Under the pieces are notes generated by a model. The model saw nothing but the letters and a program-made list of their open reading frames with translations, ran no database searches and had not been told where the DNA came from. Source: Prevotellamassilia timonensis (GTDB lineage: Bacteria; Bacteroidota; Bacteroidia; Bacteroidales; Bacteroidaceae). From it: DNA of 64,000 nucleotides. The stretch covers positions 1-64,000 of the forward strand of contig NZ_LT629830.1 in assembly GCF_900106785.1 (NCBI RefSeq). The letters run 5' to 3'. Position numbers and translations under genes: made by a program. Positions within the stretch are counted from its first letter, which is position 1. Every line of letters starts with the position of its first letter. Shown one piece after another: positions 1-7,707 of this stretch.

Positions 1-198
1 ATTATTTTAGATTTGAAACGGTTTAATATAACCGTTAGAAGAATAAACATTTAACTGAGTATTTGAGAAACAGTGGTAACGAGTTAGCAACTGTGCTATT
101 TTCAGCGTTTTGCGGTGCTATACTGTCAAATAACTCTTTCATTTGCAAAGTTATTACTTTTTATTGAAACGCACACTTTTCCGATATGAAATTTAACA

Positions 199-231
199 AA
201 AAGTCTCCAACAAATATATGTTAGAGACTTT
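199..231 (-). terminator. Rho-independent terminator of the beta-lactamase gene
   Basis: Read on the minus strand, AAAGTCTCTAACA pairs across a short AT-rich loop with TGTTGGAGACTTT, and the stem is followed by a T run. It lies just past the stop codon of the beta-lactamase gene. Positions 1-198 are AT-rich and show no gene; the outer end of the mobile element could lie there or beyond the window. Confidence 0.75.
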
Positions 232-251
232 GATTCATTACAATTGGATTT

Positions 252-1160
252 TTATTTATTCAAATGACGATAAACTATATTTGATATATCTGCCATTATT
301 TTGGCGTTATCATCATCAGACTCACGAGAATCCTTTATCAAAACGACAATGTAGCACTTCTCACCGTTGGGAAGATATATCACTCCTGCATCTCCCTCGC
401 TTATCTGTATGCCATCAGCAGTTCGGTTAGAACGTCCCGTTTTATGCCCAAATTTTATATCGGTAGGCAACCCCGCTATTAGTTTGTTCTTGCCAGACAC
501 ACAATCAAGCATGGCTGTCTCTAAAAACGCAAAATGCTCTTTTGTCAAAATATTTTCTGTATGAAGTTTCTTGAGCAATTGCGCAATAGCTAATGGTGTG
601 CTCCAATTGTTGTAGCATAACATAATGTCCGTATGCATGCTTTCCTCTGTCTCCGTGAAATTCATATCCTTTATCCCAAGAGATTTTATGTAGGAGTCCA
701 CTTTATCAATACCACCAACAAACCTTATTAACCAATCGCATGTGTTGTTGTCGCTAATCGATACTGTGTATTTGATTATATCCCTATAAGATATACGAAT
801 CCCTTGGTCGGGATATTTATCCCTTAACGGGCTATACGTGTTTTTCAGCATTTCTTTCTGTTTGATATACACCATTTTGTCCAGCGGAATATTCTCTGCT
901 TCCATTTTTTTCAGAGCTGTCACTGCTATATGGAATTTGAATACACTCATAGTGGGATATTTGTCCTCGTTGGCAATGGCAATTATATCGTCATTATGGA
1001 TAATTGCTACCCCGACAGACGCTTGCTTCCCTTTGATAATCTTTTCAATTTCTTGGGTCATGTTCTGCCCGAAAGCCATAATGCTGCAACAGCAACAAAG
1101 CATAACTGATAATAGCGTTTTTGTCATGTTCATTTTTGATAGTGGAACTTTTTGTTTCAT
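252..1160 (-). CDS. Class A beta-lactamase (Bacteroidales CblA/CepA/CfxA-like group)
   Basis: Predicted periplasmic serine beta-lactamase that hydrolyses beta-lactam antibiotics. Counting from the chosen start (302 residues), the active-site motif SVFK is at about residues 72-75, the SDN loop at 136-138, an omega-loop region rich in Glu (TETEES) at about 168-173, and KTG at 240-242, here KTGRS. A hydrophobic stretch ending MAFGQ near the N-terminus reads as a signal peptide. ATG at 1160 follows an A-rich leader; ATGs at 1133 and 1127 would give a cleaner signal peptide and are possible. From memory of CblA, CepA and CfxA it resembles CblA/CepA most, but it is clearly divergent, so no allele name is given. 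It sits at one end of a mobilizable element as its only obvious cargo gene. Substrate range cannot be read from sequence. Confidence 0.93.
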   Translation of the reverse strand: MKQKVPLSKMNMTKTLLSVMLCCCCSIMAFGQNMTQEIEKIIKGKQASVGVAIIHNDDIIAIANEDKYPTMSVFKFHIAVTALKKMEAENIPLDKMVYIKQKEMLKNTYSPLRDKYPDQGIRISYRDIIKYTVSISDNNTCDWLIRFVGGIDKVDSYIKSLGIKDMNFTETEESMHTDIMLCYNNWSTPLAIAQLLKKLHTENILTKEHFAFLETAMLDCVSGKNKLIAGLPTDIKFGHKTGRSNRTADGIQISEGDAGVIYLPNGEKCYIVVLIKDSRESDDDNAKIMADISNIVYRHLNK

Positions 1161-1238
1161 ATAGTTTTCTTTTTTGCTTCTTAGCCCAAAGAAGCGGATG
1201 CTCAAATGCAGAAACGTGGACTACCAATGCAACATTCT

Positions 1239-1356
1239 AAGTCGAAGGTCGTAGGAAACCTAAATGCACGAATGTAGTATAGCAGCCCACGCTATATGCG
1301 TGAGAACCACTATGCCATCCTTGTGCAGTGTCTTGAATTTCCTACGTTCTCGACTT
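1239..1356. other. Nested imperfect inverted repeat (structured RNA or ssDNA fold)
   Basis: The arms AAGTCGAAGGTCGTAGGAAA (1239-1258) and TTTCCTACGTTCTCGACTT (1338-1356) are near-perfect inverse complements. Inside them TGCAC pairs with GTGCA, TAGTATAG faces CTATGCC, and a CACGC/GCGTG hairpin caps the fold. It lies in the 312-bp gap between the relaxase and beta-lactamase genes, where no gene is seen. On the minus strand it would be in the beta-lactamase leader. A second small hairpin (1176-1195, GCTTCTT/AAGAAGC) sits directly before the start codon. It may be a regulatory RNA leader or a folded single-stranded recombination site. Confidence 0.6.
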
Positions 1357-1472
1357 ACAAGAAAGCATAACGCTTCTTTTTCTTATGTCTTGGATAGAGT
1401 TGCCTCAATCCGAGTGCAAAAGTACAAAAAATCCGTGATATGTCATTCAACAATCACGGACTTTATTTTGAT

Positions 1473-2777
1473 TTACAGTTGCATACCTCTGTTTTGTCTT
1501 GGTTTCGGTATTCCGATAGCTTCCCTAAACTCGTTCATCTTCTTTCTGAACCAGCTTATATGTGATACTCCATCAATCTTGAAATCGAACTTTCCATTTT
1601 CATCCTCTTTAATGGAGCAGACGGCACGTTGGGTTTCAAAGCCTTGGTTGAACTCGGAAGAATGTAGCTTGCCTTTTATGGGAACGTCCTTGAATGTGCA
1701 TAATCTTCGGATAATATCGTCATTGAAGCCCAAGCGTTCACGCAGGAAATTTATTGTCGGTATCAGCTTCTCCACATATGGGAAGTAGCGTTTCACAAAG
1801 TCTGTAAACTCGGACAATTTGCGGTGTCGCAGCTCGTAAGCGTCTGTTATCTCCTGTATGTGTTTCGCCTGTTGCTGTTCCCTTTGTCGGGCTTCTTCTT
1901 GAAGTTCTGATACACGCTCATGCAGATTCTTGTTCTCCCTCTCCAGCGTCTTGACCTTGTTGCTGCCGAAAAAAGAACCGACACTCTCGGCTATGTTGGT
2001 CGCTGCGGTCGTGGCTGCGCCTTTCAGTTTCTCAGTCTGCACCTCTTTCTTGGCTTGGCGGAGTTCCTGCCGTGCCGCTTCTTTCCGCTCCTGCAAATCT
2101 ACCACTTCCGCTTTGAGGCTATCGACAAGTTTCTGTGTGTCCCGATAATACTGCTGCGTGGACTTGTGCCGTGCCGTTGAACCGTCTATGCCACGCTGCA
2201 ATCCGTACTTTGCCATCGCAATGGCGTAGGTATCTTGGTAGGTCTTCAATTTCAGCCGTGTCATAATGTCATCGGCACACAGTCTTACGGTGTCGGTCGG
2301 CTTCTTGCGGTAGCGTTTCTTTGTCTGTTCCTCCCGTTTCCTGCGCTTACGTTCCCCCTTTACGATTGGAACAAGGGTGATGTGTATGTGTGGCGTTTCC
2401 TCGTCCCGATGAAGGTGCGCAGCCACAATATTCTCCTTACCGAACATGAAGGCAAAGTAGCTCATGTTGTCGGCACACCACTCGTCCAATCTGCCTTCTT
2501 TTTCGATACGCTCCATGTCCTCATGCGTTCCCGACACGATGATGCGGATTGCCTGTACTTGGTTGTTACCGATTTTGCGTGTCAACCCTGCGTTTTCCAA
2601 ACGGTGTTGGATGGCTGCTGTTCGGTCTTTCACTCCATCGGGATAGTCGATGAGTTTTCGGTTAAGATGCGTGCGAGTTGGATCGGCGTTCTTCGGTATG
2701 ATAAAACGCTCGATGTGGGCGGTCGTTCCGCTGTCGGAACCGTGCGCCTTTTCCATATGTAATACGACAAATCCCAT
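1473..2777 (-). CDS. MobV/Pre-family relaxase
   Basis: Relaxase that would nick the element's transfer origin and lead its mobilization by a helper conjugation system. The MobV signature is clear: an N-terminal MGFVVLHMEK region and HLHRDEETPHIHI at about residues 121-133, with the histidines expected to bind metal and the Asp/Glu pair catalytic. The C-terminal half (about 210-330) is a strongly charged Lys/Glu/Gln coiled coil, as in Bacteroides mobilization proteins. I chose ATG at 2777 because it is preceded by AAGGAAAA and begins the conserved domain; the open frame extends upstream without family similarity. It lies downstream of the Toprim protein gene, and the 216-bp gap between them holds an oriT-like inverted repeat. 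Closest known types by memory are the NBU and Tn4555 Mob proteins. Confidence 0.9.
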   Translation of the reverse strand: MGFVVLHMEKAHGSDSGTTAHIERFIIPKNADPTRTHLNRKLIDYPDGVKDRTAAIQHRLENAGLTRKIGNNQVQAIRIIVSGTHEDMERIEKEGRLDEWCADNMSYFAFMFGKENIVAAHLHRDEETPHIHITLVPIVKGERKRRKREEQTKKRYRKKPTDTVRLCADDIMTRLKLKTYQDTYAIAMAKYGLQRGIDGSTARHKSTQQYYRDTQKLVDSLKAEVVDLQERKEAARQELRQAKKEVQTEKLKGAATTAATNIAESVGSFFGSNKVKTLERENKNLHERVSELQEEARQREQQQAKHIQEITDAYELRHRKLSEFTDFVKRYFPYVEKLIPTINFLRERLGFNDDIIRRLCTFKDVPIKGKLHSSEFNQGFETQRAVCSIKEDENGKFDFKIDGVSHISWFRKKMNEFREAIGIPKPRQNRGMQL

Positions 2778-2882
2778 ATATGGTTTTCCTTTCTTTTTTA
2801 GCTTGTGAAACAATGGTTGATTATTCTCCTGTACGGCTTCTGCCGTTGGCTTGGGAGAGTCCAGAGAGGTGCAACCTCTTTG

Positions 2883-2941
2883 GCTTATTGGGGAATTTTC
2901 AGCGTTGCTTGCAATGCGGCTCGGAAAATTCCCTAATAAGC
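2883..2941. other. Candidate origin of transfer (oriT) inverted repeat
   Basis: GCTTATTGGGGAATTTTC (2883-2900) and GAAAATTCCCTAATAAGC (2924-2941) form an 18-bp inverted repeat with one mismatch around a 23-bp loop. It lies immediately 5' of the relaxase gene, the usual position of oriT in small mobilizable elements. A smaller hairpin, GAGGTGCAACCTC, lies just before it. The nick site cannot be placed by eye. Confidence 0.6.
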
Positions 2942-2993
2942 TATGGTATTTTCCGCTTGTAAATATCCGCACGGCTGCAAGCGTTCTCACTCC

Positions 2994-3971
2994 CTACATC
3001 TTCAGCCCTCGCTTTTTCGGTGGCTGCATCATCCGCCTTGCGGATTGGACTTGCCTCTCCTGCTTCATCGGCTCTGCCGATTGGGACAAGGGCTTACCGC
3101 ACAGGTAGTCGTTCAAGTCCTTATACTCACTATAGTGTATGGACTTGTCGGAAAGGCGTTCCCCGAACCTTGCTTGCAGATGCTCACAGGCTGTCCGTCC
3201 TGCCGTATCGTTGTCAAGGAAACAGCCGATTTGGGAATAGTCAGCCAATATGCCCTCCGCCTTTGCGAGATTGGAAACGGAGTTCAAGATGATATAATCC
3301 TGCGTGGTCAGTCGGGGGCATTGCGGATTGTTCCTCACACGGATGGAAAGGAACGAGAGGTAATCCATGAAGCCCTCGAAAAGATAACAGGTTGTCGGCT
3401 GTTCTCCACTTTGTCGGATATGGGTGATGTCCTTTGGAGCGACACAACCTTTGAAATAGCGGTTGCGCACCTCATAACCACCTGCCATATTCGGGAAACC
3501 GATGGCGAAGTATGGTCTGCCCTTGTTTTCAAAATGCAGTTCCTTACATTCCCTCTTGGCGAGTTCGGTGCTTATTCCTCGCTCCTGCAAATAGGATAAT
3601 AGTACAGGAGAGGATAACTCCGAAACTTGCAGATGTCGGTACATCGGTTCTGAAACGGATTGCCGACCAAAAGAAAATGGTACATGGATGGCGGTGTGCA
3701 GATGCGGTGTCTGTTTGGCGATGCACTCCAACAGATACGGCACGTTGTCGGAGCGGTAGAGTTCCGAAGCCAATGCGATGATATTGCCACCCTTGCCGAT
3801 GCCGAAGTCATACCATTGGTTGAGTTCGGTGTTTACCTTGAACGAGGCTTCGGCTTCCTCTCTCAGCGGTGACTTGTACCAAAGGCTGCTATCTTGTCGC
3901 TTGACGGGTGTGTACCCCAGACTTTGCAGATAGTCTGCTATTCTGATTTGTTTTGCTTCCTGTATTGTCAT
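2994..3971 (-). CDS. CHC2/Toprim-type primase-like protein of the mobile element
   Basis: Predicted primase or replication protein of 325 residues. The N-terminal third, with WYKSPLREEAEASFKV and WYDFGIGKGGNIIALA, matches the core of the DNA-primase zinc-finger domain as found in Bacteroides mobilizable elements. The middle contains a Toprim-like segment, with FEGFMDYLSF followed by a hydrophobic strand and FLDNDTAGR supplying the acidic metal-binding residues. A basic tail ends in PPKKRGLKM. Comparable genes (prmN1 type) lie between the integrase and relaxase genes of NBU elements. It starts at ATG 3971. It is separated from the upstream helicase-like gene by a 274-bp AT-rich tract full of TGATGA words. 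It would prime second-strand synthesis after transfer; this role is inferred from family and context. Confidence 0.8.
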   Translation of the reverse strand: MTIQEAKQIRIADYLQSLGYTPVKRQDSSLWYKSPLREEAEASFKVNTELNQWYDFGIGKGGNIIALASELYRSDNVPYLLECIAKQTPHLHTAIHVPFSFGRQSVSEPMYRHLQVSELSSPVLLSYLQERGISTELAKRECKELHFENKGRPYFAIGFPNMAGGYEVRNRYFKGCVAPKDITHIRQSGEQPTTCYLFEGFMDYLSFLSIRVRNNPQCPRLTTQDYIILNSVSNLAKAEGILADYSQIGCFLDNDTAGRTACEHLQARFGERLSDKSIHYSEYKDLNDYLCGKPLSQSAEPMKQERQVQSARRMMQPPKKRGLKM

Positions 3972-3977
3972 AATGTA

Positions 3978-4245
3978 TATTCCTACGGATTTGATGATGG
4001 TTGATAAAGCGATGATTTGATGAACATATGGTTTAACACATTGATTTATATCTATATATCATCTCATCATTTATTCATCAAACCACTCACGAAAAGAGAA
4101 ATTCATCGTTTACGGTGTCGGGCATGGTCTGTCCGTCCTGTTTTCTCCTTTCATCAGTGAGATACTTTTGATGAATGTTTGATGAGAATGTAAATATCTA
4201 TATTTCAATATATTTATATACTTATTCATCATTTCATCAAAATAA
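3978..4245. repeat. AT-rich gap with clustered TTTGATGA/TCATCAAA words
   Basis: This 270-bp gap holds no gene but repeats TTTGATGA, TTGATGAA and the inverse TCATCA at least eight times, often in facing pairs separated by ATATA tracts. It lies between the helicase-like and Toprim-type genes. The arrangement is iteron-like and suggests a binding site for a replication or regulatory protein of the element, possibly its replication origin. Confidence 0.5.
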
Positions 4246-5487
4246 TCATAGTGTTTCCAAAAACGATTTTGTCACGGTGTAGAACCGTCCTGTCTTCCGC
4301 ATGGGCGAATAGTGACAGTCACGGGTATAGTCCAACTGATAGGTGGTATAGGTAAGCGTGTTGGGTGCAGGATTAAGTTTCCAACACTCTTTCAATACCC
4401 TGCGTACTTGATGTTTCTCCACTTTTGCCTGTGAATACCGCAACAAAAGAAAAATATCGTTGCAGTCAAAAGAGAAAGTGTCCGTGCCTACACTTTCCAT
4501 AATGTCAAGGATAAGCTCGTGCATCTCTATCTCCAATCTGTTGCGGTTGCTGCGGATAATCTTCTGCAAGGCTTCGGTATGCAGTAGTGAGGGCGTGAAC
4601 CACATACGGCTTTTCTTTTCGGTGGATAGCTGCCTATGCTGTAAATGGTGGAGAAAAGCAGGTATCTCCGCTTTCAGTTTTTGCAGGAAGTCGGTATCAT
4701 CCGACTGCAAGCGGTCTATCTTGCGCACCCAATAACGGGTTTCACCTGCATCAATGATGACAGGCAGGTACTCGTTGTTTGAACACAGCACGAATTTGGC
4801 GAAGAACGCAATTTCGTCACGGTCTTTGCCTTTGGCTTCCACCTTGTAGGATAGTGCCGTGCTCAGGTTCTTCAACCGCTCGCTGTCCTCCCGGCGGCTC
4901 AGCAATACTTCGTCCACCACGATAAGGAGTTTCCCAGCCCAGTCGGAATTGAACTGGCTGCGGAAATCCTCGTTGGTGTTGAATGTCACGTTATTCTGAA
5001 ACAGGGCTTTCAGAAAATTGAGGAATGTACTTTTGCCTGTGTTGCGCTCCTCCGACACCAACAGCAGGATGGGCAACTTCTGAATGGGTTGCAGGTAGAG
5101 CAGTTGAAGATAGTCCATTCCCAACTCGTATTGCTCCCCGAAGATATGTTCCACCAATGAGCGGACAGAGGGGAAATCACCCTCTTGCGGTTGGTGGGGT
5201 ATCGGCTCGTAGAGGTTAAGGAACTTGCCGATTACAGGCTGATAGCTGACGTGTTCGGGTACGGTGCAGAAGCCGTCATACTTGGGTACGCTGCCGATGT
5301 AGTCCTTGCCATAGTCTTGGCGCAGGGTCTCGTTGTTCCATGCGATGCGCTTCCTTACATACCCTCCGTTCAGTCTTGGCTGCTCCACAATCTTGTAGAG
5401 CGTTGTGCCGACACGGATAAACTCTTCCTTTGCCATGCCGCCATCTGTGGGCGGTCGGTGGCTGTCATTTACTTTGTTTGCTTCCAT
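4246..5487 (-). CDS. P4-type primase/helicase-like ATPase (DUF5906-like)
   Basis: ATPase of 413 residues resembling the helicase part of phage and plasmid P4-type primases. Walker A is SEERNTGKST (about 145-154) and Walker B is LLIVVDEV (187-194). A following segment, FAKFVLCSNNEYLPV then ETRYWVRKI, matches the sensor and arginine-finger regions of helicase superfamily 3. A C-terminal region (about 330-413) looks like a winged-helix DNA-binding domain. ATG 5487 was chosen because GGA precedes it at about 6 bp; the upstream open frame looks unconserved. It lies between the small HTH gene and the Toprim-type gene, and together the two could replicate the excised element. The exact Pfam assignment is from memory and would need a profile search. 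Confidence 0.8.
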   Translation of the reverse strand: MEANKVNDSHRPPTDGGMAKEEFIRVGTTLYKIVEQPRLNGGYVRKRIAWNNETLRQDYGKDYIGSVPKYDGFCTVPEHVSYQPVIGKFLNLYEPIPHQPQEGDFPSVRSLVEHIFGEQYELGMDYLQLLYLQPIQKLPILLLVSEERNTGKSTFLNFLKALFQNNVTFNTNEDFRSQFNSDWAGKLLIVVDEVLLSRREDSERLKNLSTALSYKVEAKGKDRDEIAFFAKFVLCSNNEYLPVIIDAGETRYWVRKIDRLQSDDTDFLQKLKAEIPAFLHHLQHRQLSTEKKSRMWFTPSLLHTEALQKIIRSNRNRLEIEMHELILDIMESVGTDTFSFDCNDIFLLLRYSQAKVEKHQVRRVLKECWKLNPAPNTLTYTTYQLDYTRDCHYSPMRKTGRFYTVTKSFLETL

Positions 5488-5687
5488 ATTCCAATGATTT
5501 AAGTTTGAAAAAATGTCAGCTACAAAAGTATAATCAACTGTCGGATAAGTTGATACGCAAATCACAGCAGAACGCAGCAAAAAATACTTCGGGGCTGTTC
5601 GGGGCTGTAAAAACAAAAAATCCGAAGAAACAGAGCTGAAAACAGATGCTTCTTCGGGTGCGTGAGTATGTGTGAATGGCAATACGC

Positions 5688-6077
5688 CTATGCAAAGTAT
5701 TTCGGATTTGCCGTATCAGTGATGTTCAGCGAAAAGAAGATGCCTGTTTTTTCTTTTCGCAAGTACAGTCTTTCAAGTATGGCTCTGCGAACCTGTTCCG
5801 CTCCGAATGTGTTGATGCGGAAAGCAAGGGCGATGATGGCTTCAAGACTGTAAACCTCCATGCTGCGTTTGTCCGACAGTTTGATGGTATGCTTTGTCTC
5901 ATATTCCCTCAAAACACCGCTTTTACAAAGAGCCTTTATCCCTGCTCGGATTGTTGGGGCGATAACCCCGAACAACTCGCAGAGTTCCCACTCGGTCATG
6001 GCAATGGAGACTGTATCGGTCGGCAGGGCGATGTTGCCCTGTCCGTCCATCGTGATGATGCTTCGTTTCTCTTTCAT
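5688..6077 (-). CDS. Small HTH protein, possible excisionase or regulator
   Basis: A 129-residue protein encoded just after the integrase gene (23-bp gap, same strand). A helix-turn-helix is suggested around residues 26-60, with MTEWELCELFGVIAPTIRAG followed by IKALCKSGVL. A second motif, VYSLEAIIALAFRINTFGAEQVRRA, resembles the segment after the N-terminal HTH in RhuM-like proteins. Small proteins in this position in Bacteroides elements often control excision or integrase expression, but no function can be proved here. The 200-bp gap downstream has a TTCGGGGCTG direct repeat and short inverted repeats. Confidence 0.7.
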   Translation of the reverse strand: MKEKRSIITMDGQGNIALPTDTVSIAMTEWELCELFGVIAPTIRAGIKALCKSGVLREYETKHTIKLSDKRSMEVYSLEAIIALAFRINTFGAEQVRRAILERLYLRKEKTGIFFSLNITDTANPKYFA

Positions 6078-6099
6078 CTGTATTCTTCTTTATGGGTTA

Positions 6100-7332
6100 T
6101 CAAATGGCACTGCAAATGCTTTTCTCCATATCCCCCAACTTGTCGGACAACAGTTCCAAGTCCTGACTTATCTTTTGGGCGGTTATCTTCGCGTAGATTT
6201 GAGTGGTCTTTATGTTGGTATGCCCCAACAGGCGGCTGACGGTTTCAATGGGTACTCCGTTGGATAACAGTATGGTAGTTGCTGCCGAATGTCTTGCGAC
6301 ATGATATGTTAAATGTGTCTTTATACCGCACAAATCGGCTATGGCTTTCAGCTTTTTGTTGCAGGTCGTATTACTTGGCATGGGGAAAACCTTATTGTCC
6401 TTTGCCATCCCCTTATACTTCTCTATAATCTTTCGGGGAACGTCCAACAGACGGATATTCGATTCGGTGTTGGTCTTCTTTCTTCGGGTGATAATCCATA
6501 AGTTACCGTCAAAGAAAGTTTGCAGGTTGTCGGTGGTGAGGTTCTTGACATCGGAATATGCCAACCCCGTGAACACCGAAAACAGAAACAGGTCCCTCAC
6601 AAGCTCGTGGGTCTTGTCGGGCATCTCGGTATTCATCATGGTGTGTATCTCCTCTTTCGTGATATACCCCCTGTCCACGCTTTCGGGAGAGTTGATATAC
6701 CCTGCAAAGGGATTGAACGGCAGACGACCGTCATTTCTCGCTATGGAAATGATGTGCTTCAACACAATCATATAGCCCCAAATGGTATTAGTGCGGCATT
6801 TCTTCACCGTGCGCAGGAAATACTCGAAGTCGTTGATGAACGTGAGGTTTAACTCTTTGAGGGGAATATCCTCACGCTTGTATGTATGGGGCAGGAACTC
6901 CCGAATATGCTTGCAGACGGTTATGTACCGTTGGAATGTTCCTTTGGCACGGCTGTGTCCGACTTTCTTTGCAAACTCCGCATTGTGCTGCTCAAAGAGT
7001 TTCAGCAAGGTTTCCTGCTTGATACCGATACCGAGATAGGCATCTTTCAGTTTGGCAGCGGTCACATATCCGTCTGTCTGCATCAGTTCTTGGTAGCGGC
7101 GGTTCACCTCCACCCGAATCTTGTCAACCGCACGGTTGATTCTCTGCGCTTCGGCACTCTTGCCCGAAGCACGGTTGTTCTTCACATCCCACAAATGGGG
7201 TGGAACTTCCATTTTGCAACTGAACTGCTTAATCTCTCCGTCCACCGTAAGGCGGCACATCAGTGGCAGGTTGCCGTTGGGCTTTGCACTGCCTTTCTTC
7301 ACGTAGAATAAGACCTTGAATGTACTTCGCAT
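6100..7332 (-). CDS. Tyrosine site-specific integrase of the mobilizable element
   Basis: Tyrosine recombinase of 410 residues in the usual Bacteroidetes layout: arm-binding domain (1-95), SAM-like core-binding domain (about 105-205) and C-terminal catalytic domain. Visible catalytic residues are H344 and R347 in TYHVARHSAAT, H371 in LGHTNIKT and the nucleophile Y380 in TTQIYAKI. The first catalytic Arg is missing: the motif reads TGLAYSD (255-261) where TGLRxSD is expected. Loss of this Arg is known for CTnDOT-type integrases and does not itself mean inactivity. ATG 7332 is preceded by a TAATTTTG -7 box at 7354-7361. As the outermost gene it should lie near one att end of the element. Confidence 0.95.
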   Translation of the reverse strand: MRSTFKVLFYVKKGSAKPNGNLPLMCRLTVDGEIKQFSCKMEVPPHLWDVKNNRASGKSAEAQRINRAVDKIRVEVNRRYQELMQTDGYVTAAKLKDAYLGIGIKQETLLKLFEQHNAEFAKKVGHSRAKGTFQRYITVCKHIREFLPHTYKREDIPLKELNLTFINDFEYFLRTVKKCRTNTIWGYMIVLKHIISIARNDGRLPFNPFAGYINSPESVDRGYITKEEIHTMMNTEMPDKTHELVRDLFLFSVFTGLAYSDVKNLTTDNLQTFFDGNLWIITRRKKTNTESNIRLLDVPRKIIEKYKGMAKDNKVFPMPSNTTCNKKLKAIADLCGIKTHLTYHVARHSAATTILLSNGVPIETVSRLLGHTNIKTTQIYAKITAQKISQDLELLSDKLGDMEKSICSAI

Positions 7333-7353
7333 AACTCACTTCTTTTTTGGTGA

Positions 7354-7361
7354 CAAAATTA
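7354..7361 (-). promoter_or_regulatory. Candidate -7 box of the integrase gene
   Basis: Minus-strand TAATTTTG matches the Bacteroidetes TAnnTTTG -7 element and lies 21 bp before the integrase ATG. No clear -33 TTTG is seen at the right distance. Confidence 0.5.
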
Positions 7362-7707
7362 GTTTACCGTGAGTTACCAACAGCTACGCAAAATTACGCA
7401 AATCGCAGAAAAACAGATGCTTATTCTGGAAGTTCACACATTACGGCAGTAATGATGTGGTAACTGAACTCTTGCGTTGTGTGGCTTTTGGATGTCTGCA
7501 AACGACCTTTTCCACATCAAAAGCAAAAGCGTAACGACCACTCTTTCAGTTGAATCGCTACGCTTTTCTCAAATTTACTTTTTAGCTATCTGTTTATTTT
7601 ATATTGGTGTCCGATAAAACGCCGAAACGCGACTTCTTCCGTCTTAAACCCTTTATAAATAGAGTTTCATGCTCTTTATTTAAAAAAGTAAGCCCCTTAA
7701 GTAATTG
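7362..7707. other. Gene-free junction between the mobile element and the chromosome
   Basis: No gene is seen. It contains the words ACGCAAATCGCAG and AAAACAGATGCTT (about 7393-7424), both of which recur in the same order near 5551-5652 before the helicase-like gene. It also holds a hairpin (AAAAGCGTA 7525-7533 with TACGCTTTT 7559-7567). A TATTGGTGTCCGATAAAAC sequence at 7602-7620 matches the end of the palindromic element near 10,900. The att site of the element probably lies here. Confidence 0.45.

Larger units (their letters stand above)
199..7361 (-). mobile_element. Integrative and mobilizable element carrying a beta-lactamase
   Basis: All genes are on one strand in the order integrase, HTH protein, helicase-like ATPase, Toprim-type protein, oriT-like repeat, relaxase, beta-lactamase. 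There is no conjugation machinery, so transfer would need a helper element. The layout is like NBU and Tn4555-type Bacteroides elements but shorter. I could not find matching direct repeats at the two ends, so the boundaries are approximate and the left end may be outside the window. Confidence 0.8.
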
